Positions 52,969-64,000 of a stretch of 64,000 bases of DNA are shown piece by piece. The stretch covers positions 112,415,108 through 112,479,107 of the forward strand of contig CM063283.1 in assembly GCA_032173965.1 (NCBI GenBank), read 5' to 3'. Source of the DNA: Sitta carolinensis (taxonomy: Eukaryota; Chordata; Aves; Passeriformes; Sittidae). The notes beneath the pieces are model-generated. The model was not told the DNA's origin. It saw nothing but the letters and a program-made list of their open reading frames with translations, and made no database searches. Position numbers and translations under genes: made by a program. Numbering within the stretch: position 1 is the stretch's first letter; the number at the start of each line of letters is the position of its first letter.

Positions 52969-55267
52969 AGGCTTCAGGAATACCATCAGAAATGTAAAAA
53001 GAGCAAGCTGCCAGCATCAGTGCTGAATCAGGAACCATGGGGCAGAAAATTTTCATTTAGCAGCTATTATCCTTCTCCCTTTCACTTCAAGGAATGGACA
53101 TAAAAATCACAATCAGGGAATTTTTCTCTTCTTGTGATTCAAGGATAAGTAGTTCCCAAATTCCATATTCACTAAGACACACAATATTAGAAAGTTATGA
53201 GAGATCTGGAGCAAGGAATCTAGTGCTGTCTTGAGAAATGACTCCTGTTGCTTGGGATGAGAAGACTTCTGAAGAATTTCTATAAAAGATAATGAGCCTT
53301 TAACATGAAGGGAAGAACTAAAATTATTTAAAGGTTGTCTGGGAGTCACAGGGGAAGAGATGACTGCTTAAAACGGACTGCCTGCCTGCCTTCATCTGAA
53401 TAAATGTCACACTTCCTAATTCCACTTTAGGGGCTATATTTAATGTGATAGAATGGTATCCTGAAAAAATTACCTCCTGAAAAGCAAGCTTGCATTAAGG
53501 CATGCATGTTCCTGTGTAAATAAGCTGTTGGAGACAACCATGTTAGCCCTGCCCCTTCTTAAATCTATCTCTTCTTTTTGTGACTGTGTGGAGCCTAACA
53601 AGTTTTAATCTGATCATCAAAACATTTCCAACAAATCCTGTCTGCCAAAAAAACAGAATTGCTTCATTCACTTTCCTCTCAAATATGCTTCTTTAGCTAT
53701 TGGCATTATATGTGTTTAATACATAAACCTAAAGCTGTCAGTCAGATCCACAGCTCCTTCCAGCAGGAACATGCTAATCCCAGCTAATGCTTTTAATGCC
53801 AAGTTTCACCACTTAGACTCTTTTTTAAATAAAACAACTTTAAAAATTGCTGCCTATGGCAAGAGTTGATGGGATAACTGGAGAAGAGGCTGGTGGGGAA
53901 AGGGAGCCTGGTAAAACTGGTAAAATGTGGAGCCTGTTCCTGCACCACATTATGTTTCTGCTGCCCCTGCCTCTCTTATAGTGCTGCTTGCCCATGTTGA
54001 CCATGACCTCTTCCAGGCCAGGTTTGTTTCTCACCAATTTAGACCACTCATGGAGCAAAGAGACCTCAATCACACACACATCTGCAAAAGAAATAAAATG
54101 TAACATTGGTTACAAACACAAATAAACGCCAAAGATGCTTAGGGGTGGAGGCTGAATGGTGTGGAGCTCTTTTCTCCACTGCAAGTTAACAGTTGTTCCA
54201 ACATATGGCTGAAGCACTGCAGCATTTGTTTATTGAGATGGATGGAAAGCTCTGCCTGTGAAGCTTCATCCAGGCAGGATAAAGGGACAATTTCCATGTG
54301 ACCAGGCAAATGAGTTTGCTCTGCTGCGACACCAGCAGCAAAGCCAGCAAGCTGTGATGGAGAGCTCACTATGCTCTGCTCACCAGGGTGCCTCTAAATG
54401 CTCATTTTAGTCTTTGGGAAAATAATTCCTTGCTGAGAGCACAGGAATGTTGAGATCTGCCCGACTGTTACTTTTGTTTGTGCATAAAAAGCCAAGTTCT
54501 CATTAAAATGCATGTATCCCACAAGGTGCCAGTGAGGGTGGCATTGCCTGTTCTACATTTGCAAAGATAGATTATCCATGATATATGGTAAAGGAAGCTT
54601 AAAATCACTGTCTCTAATACCTAAAAAAACACCTACAAGAAGGACAGAAATAATGCTATGTCAAAATCACCTGAACCCAGTTATTTTGATATTTCTTAAT
54701 CTTTCTTTGCTCCATTTTTCTCACAGTCCCATGGTCTGTACATGCTCTTTTCTATGGAAAAGCAAAACAAGACAAAAGCCCCCTTGTCTTTTTGTGTGCC
54801 CTGATTTGCTGTTTTCTTCTTCTGACGTTCTGCCATCTTTTTGTTTTGAAAAAGGCTTTTTCATTTATTTGATTCTTCATCCTTATTTTGCAGTTATCTC
54901 AAGTAAGGTACACTTTTGTGAAATGGACAAATTTAGCCAAAATTGGAAAAGTCTCCAGCCAGATGACTTGCATTGTTCTGAGAATGAAAGAGTGGGGGAA
55001 CAGCAAAGAAAACAAATAATAATTTCCTTGAATTGCAACTACTCTCACGTCCCTGTCAGTCCTTTCTGCTGAGCTGGTGAGCTACCCTTGCCCACCTTTG
55101 CCCTTGCCCTCATGACAAGCAGCTTTCTCTCTCTTTTACCCCCAATTTCTTGGCAATCAAAGGTAAAAACTGTGTTAAATATGAGGGTGTGAATAAACTG
55201 TCCAACTCCAAGTCAGTGATGATGAACTTAATGCCCTTTATGTTTTCATTTTGTGTCCTTGCCCATA

Positions 55268-55345
55268 GCAGGGCAGTTGGAACTCCATGATTTCTAAGGT
55301 CCGTTCCGACCCAAACGATTCCATGAATAGTTATGGAATAATGGA
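55268..55345 (+). mobile_element. CR1 LINE 3' end
   Basis: CAGGGCAGTTGGAACTCCATGATTTCTAAGGTCC and then TTCCGACCCAAACGATTCCATGAATAG follow the sense CR1 3' end (GG-TTCCAACCC-ATTCTATGA pattern). It is one of only two CR1 orientation classes here in which the element lies in the gene's sense direction. Confidence 0.8.
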
Positions 55346-55599
55346 ATATGGAATTACAACTCTAATTGTTTATTTCCATGAAATTCACAGTCCAAAAGAC
55401 ACCATGAGTGAACCTTGCAACCACAAGAGATCTCCCTGGATGCCAGTGCTCCCTCTTCATAGCAAAACAGCCCAATTTTTTTTTTTCCTAATGAGGTCCT
55501 CCCACAACGAGAAAGGAACAGGGGTGTAAATGCTGGTTTCTGCCTCTTCAAACTGCTGGCACAGCTTTGATTTAGGGACTTGCACTTTAATCACCCATC

Positions 55600-55940
55600 A
55601 TGTGTCATTACCCCGACAGGCAGCGGCAGCAGCCAGACACGAGCGCCGATAAATCGCGCCGGGAATCGCTGGAGCGATCCTTTGTTGATTTTCCTTTGCA
55701 GCTATTCCATGGCAGATCAGCTGTCATAACAACACAGTGCCTCTGGCAACAGAGGGAAATTAAACATGAAGTATGTTCAAGGTAGCTGGTAGAAGGCTGG
55801 AATATCCCTTTTCTTCCGCGCCTTCAAACGCTCCCTGCTCCTCTCGGTAACGCCAAGCCCGTGGCAATTCTCTTGTAAGGTAATTGCCAGATGTGCTGCA
55901 GCACAGATACTCAAGTGGGTTTGCATGCAAATCTTTGCAA
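55600..55940. promoter_or_regulatory. CpG-bearing candidate regulatory element with octamer palindrome
   Basis: An unusual cluster of CpGs for this intron (GAGCGCCGATAAATCGCGCC, GGAATCGCTGGAGCGATCC and TTCCGCGCC) lies near a TTTGCATGCAAA palindrome at 55920-55931, which contains a perfect POU octamer ATGCAAAT (55925-55932). Repeat features are absent. The role is inferred, not shown. Confidence 0.35.
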
Positions 55941-56895
55941 TGCTCTCATTTAAGGAGGAGAGGTAAGAACTCCTCTCTCTCTCTTCCTTTTTATTTTCTT
56001 TTTTTTCCCCTAATTAATATTTTTTGAGCAAGAATAGAGCAGCCCTTTTTCTTTTCTTCCAAGTCTGGTTGCACAGCAATGTTTCCAGCAGAAAAGTGAA
56101 GCAGATTTTTCTCCCACAAAGTTCACACAGACTCTGCTGTATCAACAGTATCATATTTATTGCCCTTTTTTTCCTCAAAACAGCTGTTTTCTCTCAGCTG
56201 TTTGATGTTGAAATGGCAACATTCAAAAGGGAAGCATGGGTGAGGTTTATTTTCATTTCTGGAGAAATTTTCAGAGTGGATACAGACTATTGAGGCTTTC
56301 CTGAAAAATAATCAGTTTAAGAAAATTGAGATGATTTAGTCTTCCAAATGCCTTCACATCTTCATGGTTTTTTAGAAAGCCTCATAAGGGATGGGACTCA
56401 AAAGCTGTTGTTTTATTTTCTCCCTTTCTTGAACAGATTAGTACTATAAAAAACAACTGATATCTTAGCATGTTCTCCTTCCTCACCATTAATATTTCTT
56501 GTGTCCTGTTGAATTTTCACTTTATTCAGAGGTGTTATGTGGCTCTCAGATTGCAATGAACTCTCTGCACAGAAAACTCTGTGCCACAGAGATCATTTCA
56601 GATCAAGGGCTTCATCTCCTCTGTCTCTGAACTCTTCTGAAACACAGCTTGAAAATAATATCTGAGAATAATATCTGATCTACTCCTTCAGCTGAGATGG
56701 CAGTGTGGCAGGGATTGATACCAGCTAGACAGATAATCCATTTCTTAATAACCATCACTGAGGAAGTACAAATGTCAGTATATTGTATTTGGCATGATTC
56801 TTCAAACCCTCCTGTGCTCGAATGCAATAAATGGTAATCCTAAAATGTCCTTAGCTGGGAGGAAATATTCTGGAAATTATTCTTACTGGTGGTTT

Positions 56896-57248
56896 AGAAT
56901 CATAGAATCACAGAATATCCTGAGCTGGAAGGGACCCACAAGGATCATCCAGCCCAACCCCTGGCCCTGCACAGGACAGCCCAAAAGTCACACCATGTGC
57001 CTGAGAGCATTGTCCAAATGTTTCTTGGCAGGCTGGGGCCAGGAGCACTTCCCCAGCACCCTCTGGGGAGGAACCTTTCCCTGATCTCCAGCCTGAGCCT
57101 GCCCTGGCTCAGCTTCAGGCCTTCTCCTCGAGTCTTGTCACTGCTCACAATTCTTCTGCCCAGGGCAGGAGCTGTGCCTCCTGTGCAGGGAATTGCTGGG
57201 CTCAGCCCCTGCCCGGGGCTCTGGGGCCATGGCTGGGTCTGGAGCAGA
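56896..57248 (-). mobile_element. CR1 LINE fragment next to a minisatellite
   Basis: Plus strand: GAATCATAGAATCACAGAATATCC, GAGCTGGAAGGGACCCACAAGG, ATCATCCAGCCCAACCCCTGG, GCACTTCCCCAGCACCCTCTGGGGAGGAACC. This is the reverse complement of an avian CR1 3' part. It stops where the 10-bp repeat begins. Confidence 0.88.
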
Positions 57249-57778
57249 GACTGGGACAGACTGGGACAGACTGGGAAGACTGGGACAGACTGGGATAGAC
57301 TGGGATAGACTGGGACAGACTGGGACCGACTGGTATAGACTGGGACAGACTGGGACAGACTGGGATAGACTGGGACAGACTGGGATAGACTGGGACTGAC
57401 TGGGATAGACTGGGACTGACTGGGACTGACTGGGATAGACTGGGACAGACTGGGATAGACTGGGATAGACTGGGACTGACTGGGACTGACTGGGATAGAC
57501 TGGGACTGACTGGGACAGACTGGGATAGACTGGGACAGACTGGGATAGACTGGGACTGACTGGGACTGACTGGGATAGACTGGGACAGACTGGGACAGAC
57601 TGGGATAGACTGGGACAGACTGGGACAGACTGGGATAGACTGGGACAGACTGGGATAGACTGGGACTGACTGGGATAGACTGGGACTGACTGGGATAGAC
57701 TGGGACAGACTGGGACAGACTGGGATAGACTGGGACTAGACTGGGACGACTGGGACAGACTGGACAGACTGGGACAGC
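57249..57778. repeat. 10-bp minisatellite, about 52 copies
   Basis: Head-to-tail units of TGGGACAGAC with variants TGGGATAGAC and TGGGACTGAC, nearly all in perfect 10-bp register until the last few units. Because 10 is not a multiple of 3, thirty bases encode ten residues and the array is open in several minus-strand frames (up to 348 residues of a Pro-Ser-Gln-Val repeat). I treat these frames as non-coding. Confidence 0.97.
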
Positions 57779-58670
57779 TGACCCAGGCACAGGCAGGGCT
57801 GAGACCAACTCCCTGGGACTCCTCCAGGCGGCAGTCCCCAGCTCCCTGGCCTCTCCTGAGCAGCCGTTCAGCCTCGGCTCCAGGCCCTCCCTCAGCTCCA
57901 GGAGCTCCTGTCCCTGCTGTGCTGAGGAGAACACAGTAACTACATTTGGACATTTATCCCAGAAATTCTTGTCAGAACACACCAATATCACAGAATAAAA
58001 ATTCTTTAAATATGTTTATTTCTGATGTTTTCTTCAAATAACAAAGTGGTTCTATATATCAAAGTCAGCCACAAAAAATAGGTCCTAATAAAAATAGTGT
58101 TAGGACAGTGTTCTCATAAGGTGTTTAATTTTTCCTTCAATTCTTGTGGTACAGGAGTAATGACCAATCACTAACCATGCCCACAATCGAGTGTTGGTGT
58201 TTACTGGATTATCTGAATAAAATGGGTTTCAAATGTAGCATGGACATAGGTTTACAGTCTTGATTTTCCTTGAATATTTACCTTCAGGGGCATTTAATGC
58301 TTAGATCGCTACATTTACCTGGATTTTCATGCTATTAAACCTACTAATTTTTCTGCGTAGTATTTTAAAATACAAATGCTGCTCTAAATACATTAGTTTC
58401 ATTTGTGAGTTGGGAGTTGTTTTTGGTGTGTTTGATGGATTTAGTATTGGCTTCTGGGGGAGGGAGGAAGTAAATGCAGGATCTATAGCAGCTTATTTTT
58501 GTATTTGCAATGTCATCAAAAGTTGGGTCTATGTCTTGCTAACAAAGATTAAATAAACTTAAATCAAGAGGGCATTGTGAAGCAATAGTGGATGTAAATT
58601 AATTTAGTGGGTATGTGCAGTACACATGACTATTTTCACTTCAGAAAAGGTAGCTCTTAAGTACTGGCAT

Positions 58671-58795
58671 TTTCCTTTTCCTTTTCCTTTTCTTTTCCCT
58701 TTTTCCTTTTTTTCTTTTCCTTTTTTCCTTTTTTCCTTTATCCTTTTCCTTTTTCCTTTTCCTTTCCTTTCCTTTTCCTTTCCTTTTCCCTCATT
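58671..58795. repeat. Pyrimidine tract, (CCTTTT)n-like
   Basis: About 125 bp of C and T with TTTTCC and TTCCTTTT words. Polypyrimidine simple sequence; open frames full of Phe and Pro through it are artefacts. Confidence 0.92.
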
Positions 58796-59490
58796 TCTTT
58801 TTGTCTGTGTCAGTCTTGCTAGGTTTAGGGTTCATCTCACTTAGAAAGACAAAGCCTCAGAACTCCCCATTATTATTTCATATGAGTTTAGGACTTGCAG
58901 AATGCTCTCTGAACAGCCAAAATACAGGGCAGGGTCTTAAATTATACTTCTTCTTATATATAATCTGCTTCTCCACTTTGAATGACTTAGTCACTGTCTT
59001 TTTCAGTAAAAAGCCCACATTTCAAATGATTATTCACTCTTTTTTTAAAATTATTGAATGCCGTCATAAGATCTGCATCATAATTCTTATAGTTTATAAT
59101 TTTATTTATTTATTTATTTATATTGTTTATCCTTATCTTTAATTTGAAGAAAGAAAACCTAAACTGAGTTATAACAAAAATAGTAAAGATTATTTCCCAA
59201 TATTGGAAGAAATATGTAGGATACGAATCACATTTGAGTATCAAGTGACACAGATGCCAAGTCAGTTACATTTTTCTGTGTAATTCTCCTGCAGGAAAAG
59301 AAAACTGTATAAAAGGTAGTTTATATGCAAATATTTTATGCTTTGGGTAAGAGTTTATTTCTTTAAAAAAAAATAATATCACATGTCACCATTAGCCTGA
59401 TGATCTTTTACAGCTGCTTCCATCAGTGCAGCTTTAAGCTTTTTTTTTAAGGATTTAAGGAAAGCAATTTTGCCTTCAAATATAAAGAGC

Positions 59491-59511
59491 CTTTTTTTTT
59501 TTTTTTTTTTA
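59491..59511. repeat. Poly-T run
   Basis: About 20 T residues in an AT-rich part of the last intron; no retroposon next to it is recognisable. Confidence 0.9.
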
Positions 59512-59998
59512 AATAGTACTTTCTTTTCATCTTCAAAATAGTTTTTCAAAAATTGTGCAGTAGTTTTGTTCACAGCCCTCTGTGAAAATCCTACAGTGGT
59601 GCTCAGTGTGAGCACAGTGCATAGAGTCTGTGATAATCAACATAAACAGAAATTACATTTATATCTGGGGGGGCTCACAAAAGGAATATAAATTCAAGGT
59701 AGGAAGAAGAGCTGCCTGCAAGCTGAAGATGCTGCACTCAGGGAAATTTATGCAGTGCTTCCTACACCTCTTCCTGCTGGGCATGCCAGAGGAAAGGATT
59801 TACAAATGCAGATTTTCTTTCAGCAATCTGTTTGCTTAGTGGGAAACAGGTTTCCCTCACCCCATCACCCTCCCTGACCATTGGGATTCACCCAGTGCTC
59901 AGCATGTGAGCCCCCATCCCCACTGCACACCCAAATATTTGTAGGGTATGTGATGCTTGAACAAATCTGAACATGCTGTTTTTATCTTTCTTTAGGGG

Positions 59999-60018
59999 AA
60001 AAAAAAAAAAAAAAAAAG
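59999..60018. repeat. Poly-A run
   Basis: About 18 A residues after TTTAGGGG; no retroposon body is recognisable upstream. Confidence 0.9.
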
Positions 60019-61559
60019 GAGGTGTCCACTTATGGCCACAGCAATTGATTTCTGAGTGTCTTCACAGTATAGATAACTAAAGAAGCATGGCTCCATTTTT
60101 AGATAAATCTTATTAGAATCCTGCAGGGCTGAGGAATGAATTGATTTGGTCTGTCAGACCAGGAGATAATGGAAGAATGAGCTCTTACTGTTGGCCTAAT
60201 TATTTATGATTAATCTAACCCCATCCATTTTTGTTAACTGTCTCCATTAGGCCACAGAACAATTACTGTTACATCCAATTTTTGTTTTCTTTTTCAATTC
60301 TGAGTTGGAATATTTGATCATGTGGGAACTGTGTAGTCCAGGAAGTTACATTTGTTTGTGACAATAATTTTAGATTCTCTGTCATCAATTATTTGGTGTT
60401 CAGTTTCCACTTGGACAAATTCCTGCCCTGGGCAAGCAATGTTTTGTAATTTTATGAACATAGGTGAGCACAGCACCAAATTCAGAAAGGAGAAGTGATC
60501 CTTCAGGGAGGGGATAAATTTTATAGCTCCAACCACCATTCTTGACTTGTAAAAGAGGTTTTTTCTTTTAAAATTGCCTTGTACAAGGTGATGTGTTCTC
60601 AGGTGATGGTGGGAGCAGCCAGTGTGTGCAGAGATTGACAATAACATTTTTACTTTCACAAATGAAACTTCTGGTGAAATTTCCTCTACATCATTTAGCA
60701 AAAAATGCTATTAGGCTGTAAAAGACCTCTTGCTGTGTTTGATCTATGGAAATGAAAGGCCTCAATTACCAATATTTCTGTGCCCATGTGCTCATGGTGA
60801 CTACTCACAATGCAGAAACACAAAATCATTGAATGGCTTGGGTTCTGTGGGGGATTTGGTGAAATTTAATCCCTAAAGTCAGATCAACCTAAAAAAAAAA
60901 TGCTTCTTAAATATGCTCCTACAGCTATATTTTCAGCAGAGCTCTGATTTATAGAAGTAGTGTGTGCACAGTTGTTTTTTGTGTAATCAATGATGTGCTG
61001 AAGGATGCTTAGCAAAGGGGATGGCTATTTAGGAAATTAAATACGTGTTGCTTATATTTGGTTTAAGTTTGGGGGTTTTGCTGTTGTTGCCTTCAAATTA
61101 GGCTTAAACTTTTAAGAAAAAGTCCTCCAGCAAATGTTTTAGTCCTTTGGGACTGAATGGTAAAGCAGCAGCTGATGTCAGTGGCCTGGCTCTCAATCAG
61201 CACTGCGGGTTCTCTCAGTTCTGTTTCCCCATCCTGCACTTTTCTCATATTAGTTAAAATAAACTCTAAACCCATGTCATCAGTGACCTAACAAGAACAT
61301 TTTTCTACTAATAGACTTGCCATATTGATAGATAAGTACCTGAGAAACAATCCTGTTCTCTTGCTTCCATTTCTTTCCTTGCAAAGGGCAAAGGATTCAA
61401 ATGTCATTTCTGAGAGTGAGATGGTATAAACTCGTGATCACAAAATCAGAAAGACACAGAAAATAGAGCTATTGTATAAGCCCATTTTACTGCAAATCAT
61501 CAGAGCAGTAGGAAGAGCATCTGTTAGATGATTATTTTTCCTGGCTTTTAATTACTAGC

Positions 61560-62000
61560 CCTTGATTTGGGTAATTGCCCACATGTACATACACAATAGT
61601 GCAGCAGGATCTCCCTTCTGCAGTCTTATCTCAAAACTGGCTTTTAAAATAAGTGCCTATTACTGTAAGTGCTGTGCAAGAAAGCAGCACTCTGCTGTAT
61701 TTTTGTCTTACTTTGCAATGCAACCTAAATGTTGCATTTACAACTGGAACAAGCTGGCTCTTTGCCATGCACTTACAGCCATAAACCCACTCTCTGAGCA
61801 AGGCAAATCTCCTGCTATCAGATTTTTAAGTGGTGACTTGCCGAGCTGAAATAAGGGAGAACAGACTTTCCATAAGTGGTTGCATATTGTTGTGGAAAAT
61901 CCAATTACCACTTGCTAAATGCCCAGGTCTGAGATTTAAATAAGAGCTAAACGAAGTGCCTGGCTTTTAAGGAAAATGGGAATGCACCTAAACAGTGAGG
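61560..62000. promoter_or_regulatory. Possible conserved non-coding element
   Basis: Repeat-free sequence with motifs such as TGGGTAATTGCCC, CAATAGTGCAGCAGG and TAAGTGCCTATTACTG. Only appearance supports it. Confidence 0.18.
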
Positions 62001-63420
62001 AAAAAGTAATCCCTGGGCGCCTTCAGGAGATTTTGCTGATTCCCTGTAGCACTCCTGGCTGTTCCCAGTCCTATTTCAGGGAACTCTCCAGAGGAGAGAC
62101 AGCTGTGAATGAGGACTTGTGGTTTTATTTGCATATATAATGAAAATAGTGCATTGCACAGAGGCCTTAACTCTCTCCCTTTGGGCTCTTACACCTCTCA
62201 GTGTGGAAGACCTCCCAAAAAATGCTTCAAGAGGTATTCAAAAACTGAGAAAGGAGAGAGAGAATGACCTGGGCAGAAGGAGAAGGCTGGCATAAGCAAT
62301 ATTTAGCTTGGACAGGATGACTTTTCCTTTTTCCTGGCTGTGATCTGCTTTCACCCCCTGTTATCTGCTTATTTCACCTGTCAAGACCCAAGAGCAGAAT
62401 AAATCAGCCTCTCTTCTGGATGAGGAGGCTCAAATGTACAATCCAGTGGCTCGGCAGCTGCTGGGCTGGGCTGGCTGTCCCAGAGTCTGCTGAGCACAGG
62501 GGATAAGCAGAGGAATTCCCTGGCAATTAAAGGGGTTGAATTTCCTCTCATTTGCTGTGGGGTAGGCTTGTAGACCTGGGCAGTTACCGTGGCCTCGCTG
62601 CCCTTCAGATGTTACAAATGTGCTTTTTAATATAAATATACACGTTCAGTCTGCTCCATTTCCCAGGAAGCTCCTTAGATCTTGTCCATATTCAAGATTA
62701 TTTTTTACTCTGCTGATTATTCCAGTTTATTCCAATGGCATCTTGGCTTAGCTGTATAACTGCAAACTTGTCACATGGACACTGTTTCTGGAGCAAGAGT
62801 TGATGTTTTTCAGCTTAGTTATAATTACTTCCAAAAGCAGGAGACAAGAGAACAGACAGATGAAGCCCAAAACATAAACCTGAAGAAAATTTTGCTTCAG
62901 CTCTTGAGTCTGAGCAAGCTGAACCTGTGAAATATAGGATCCTGGAAGCACCAGGGATTTAACTTGGGGCCATCCAGGGATATTTTAGCTCGGAATGCAC
63001 ATGGAGTTTGAGTGCTTTTAAGGGATCTGTCACATACTCCCAGCTTCTTATACCAAGGCTGCTCAGCTTAGCAGTGCATTAGCCTATTTCTCATGCAGAA
63101 TGATGTAAACTAACCCAGGGGAGCGTTTCAAAGATGCTGAAATGTGAGACAATTGAGGAGAGGCACTCTCACACAAACATAAATTGCCTTCATACCCAGA
63201 AAAGGGGAAATAAGAATATATCAAGTGTTATCAGCCATCCAGCTGGTTTGAGTTGGGGGTATCTGTACCCTTTTTCATCTCTCCCCATGAAACCAGTGGG
63301 GTTTTTTTTCCCCCAAGTACCACTGCATACCTAAACAGACACATTTGTCATTTTGGAAATAATAACCTGGAGAAGAAAAGTCTCTGTTTGCTTTAAATCA
63401 AATTTTACTCATTCAACCCC

Positions 63421-63592
63421 TTCCCTTCCCTTCCCTTCCCTTCCCTTCCCTTCCCTTCCCTTCCCTTCCCTTCCCTTCCCTTCCCTTCCCTTCCCTTCCC
63501 TTCCCTTCCCTTCCCTTCCCTTCCCTTCCCTTCCCTTCCCTTCCCTTCCCTTCCCTTCCCTTCCCTTCCCTTCCCTTCCCCTTCCCTTCCCT
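63421..63592. repeat. (TTCCC)n pentanucleotide microsatellite
   Basis: Thirty-two perfect TTCCC units (63421-63580), one extra C, then two more units. The purity suggests recent expansion. Gly-Arg-Glu repeats on the minus strand and Pro-Phe repeats on the plus strand are artefacts. Confidence 0.98.
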
Positions 63593-64000
63593 GGTGTTCT
63601 TATAAAGGATGTTATGATCAACAGTTACAAAAATAATGCAATTAAAAATTAAATATCTGAATTGTAGGCATTGATTTGTATAAGGATCCTGTATTATAAA
63701 GGTTAGGTTTTCCAATTCTAATTTTTGCATGGAAGAAAAAGCACATTTAGTTTTCAATCCAAAGCTTTAGGAGGAATAGTCAAACTTTGCTTATTTTTAA
63801 TATAATCACAGTATTTTAAAATACAACAGTGTATGTATGGAGCAACCATATGCAAATACAGGAAAACATCTTTTTAAGGTAGAGAGAATGATTTCTGTGT
63901 GTTAGCTCCTTTGTTATGTCTTTTACATTGGCTATTGCTAACATTGCTCTAATTGTTGCTCTAATTTACTATTCCCGAAATTCTGACTTTGCATTTCTTG

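Noticed and set aside
56945..57991. A 348-residue minus-strand open frame with Pro-Ser-Gln-Val repeats
   Set aside because: It is the read-through of a 10-bp minisatellite and CR1 sequence. Three frames are open at once, composition is forced by the repeat, and there is no start context or domain.
63409..63757. Gly-Arg-Glu repeat protein on the minus strand
   Set aside because: It is translation of the TTCCC microsatellite.

Overview
The window is eukaryotic, almost certainly from a bird and probably a songbird. It holds an internal part of one gene, DSCAM (Down syndrome cell adhesion molecule), on the + strand. Eight exons, spread over about 43 kb, encode the second half of Ig domain 2 through all of Ig domain 8. 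I identified the gene by comparing the translations with remembered vertebrate DSCAM; Ig5 to Ig8 are close to identical to mammalian DSCAM and are a better match than DSCAML1. The bird assignment rests on CR1 LINE fragments with the avian-type 3' end, many short solo LTRs, and introns much shorter than in mammals. No gene start, gene end, promoter, tRNA or second protein-coding gene is visible.

Layout. 1-6869 is intron. Exons lie at 6870-7016 (Ig2, C-terminal half), 12305-12582 (Ig3), 17645-17920 (Ig4), 21667-21963 (Ig5), 23357-23632 (Ig6), 36474-36752 (Ig7), 47114-47233 and 49984-50157 (the two halves of Ig8). 50158-64000 is intron again. Every intron is phase 1, so the domain exons are symmetric, and skipping any of them should keep the frame. 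The one exception is the Ig3 exon, which is one base short (missing G after 12429) and therefore frameshifted as sequenced.

The introns carry CR1 fragments, at least four solo LTRs (one nested in another) plus probable others, unclassified local duplications, minisatellites (10-bp unit at 57.25-57.78 kb, 19-bp unit at 38.99 kb) and microsatellites. LTRs lie very close to several exons: 94 bp after Ig3, 62 bp after Ig4 and 82 bp before Ig5.

The most notable items are: a tandem duplication (16792-17306) that copied intron plus the first ~99 bp of the Ig4 exon, leaving a decayed pseudo-exon with an intact acceptor and an in-frame stop; the Ig3 frameshift; two palindromic insertions that look like template-switch mutations (18626-18695 and 6450-6487); a strong hairpin 156 nt after the Ig8 exon (50314-50361); and a possible intronic polyadenylation region just after the Ig5 exon. 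I did not find a new multi-gene system; the window is intronic DNA of a conserved neuronal adhesion gene with an unusually active local rearrangement history around Ig3-Ig5.
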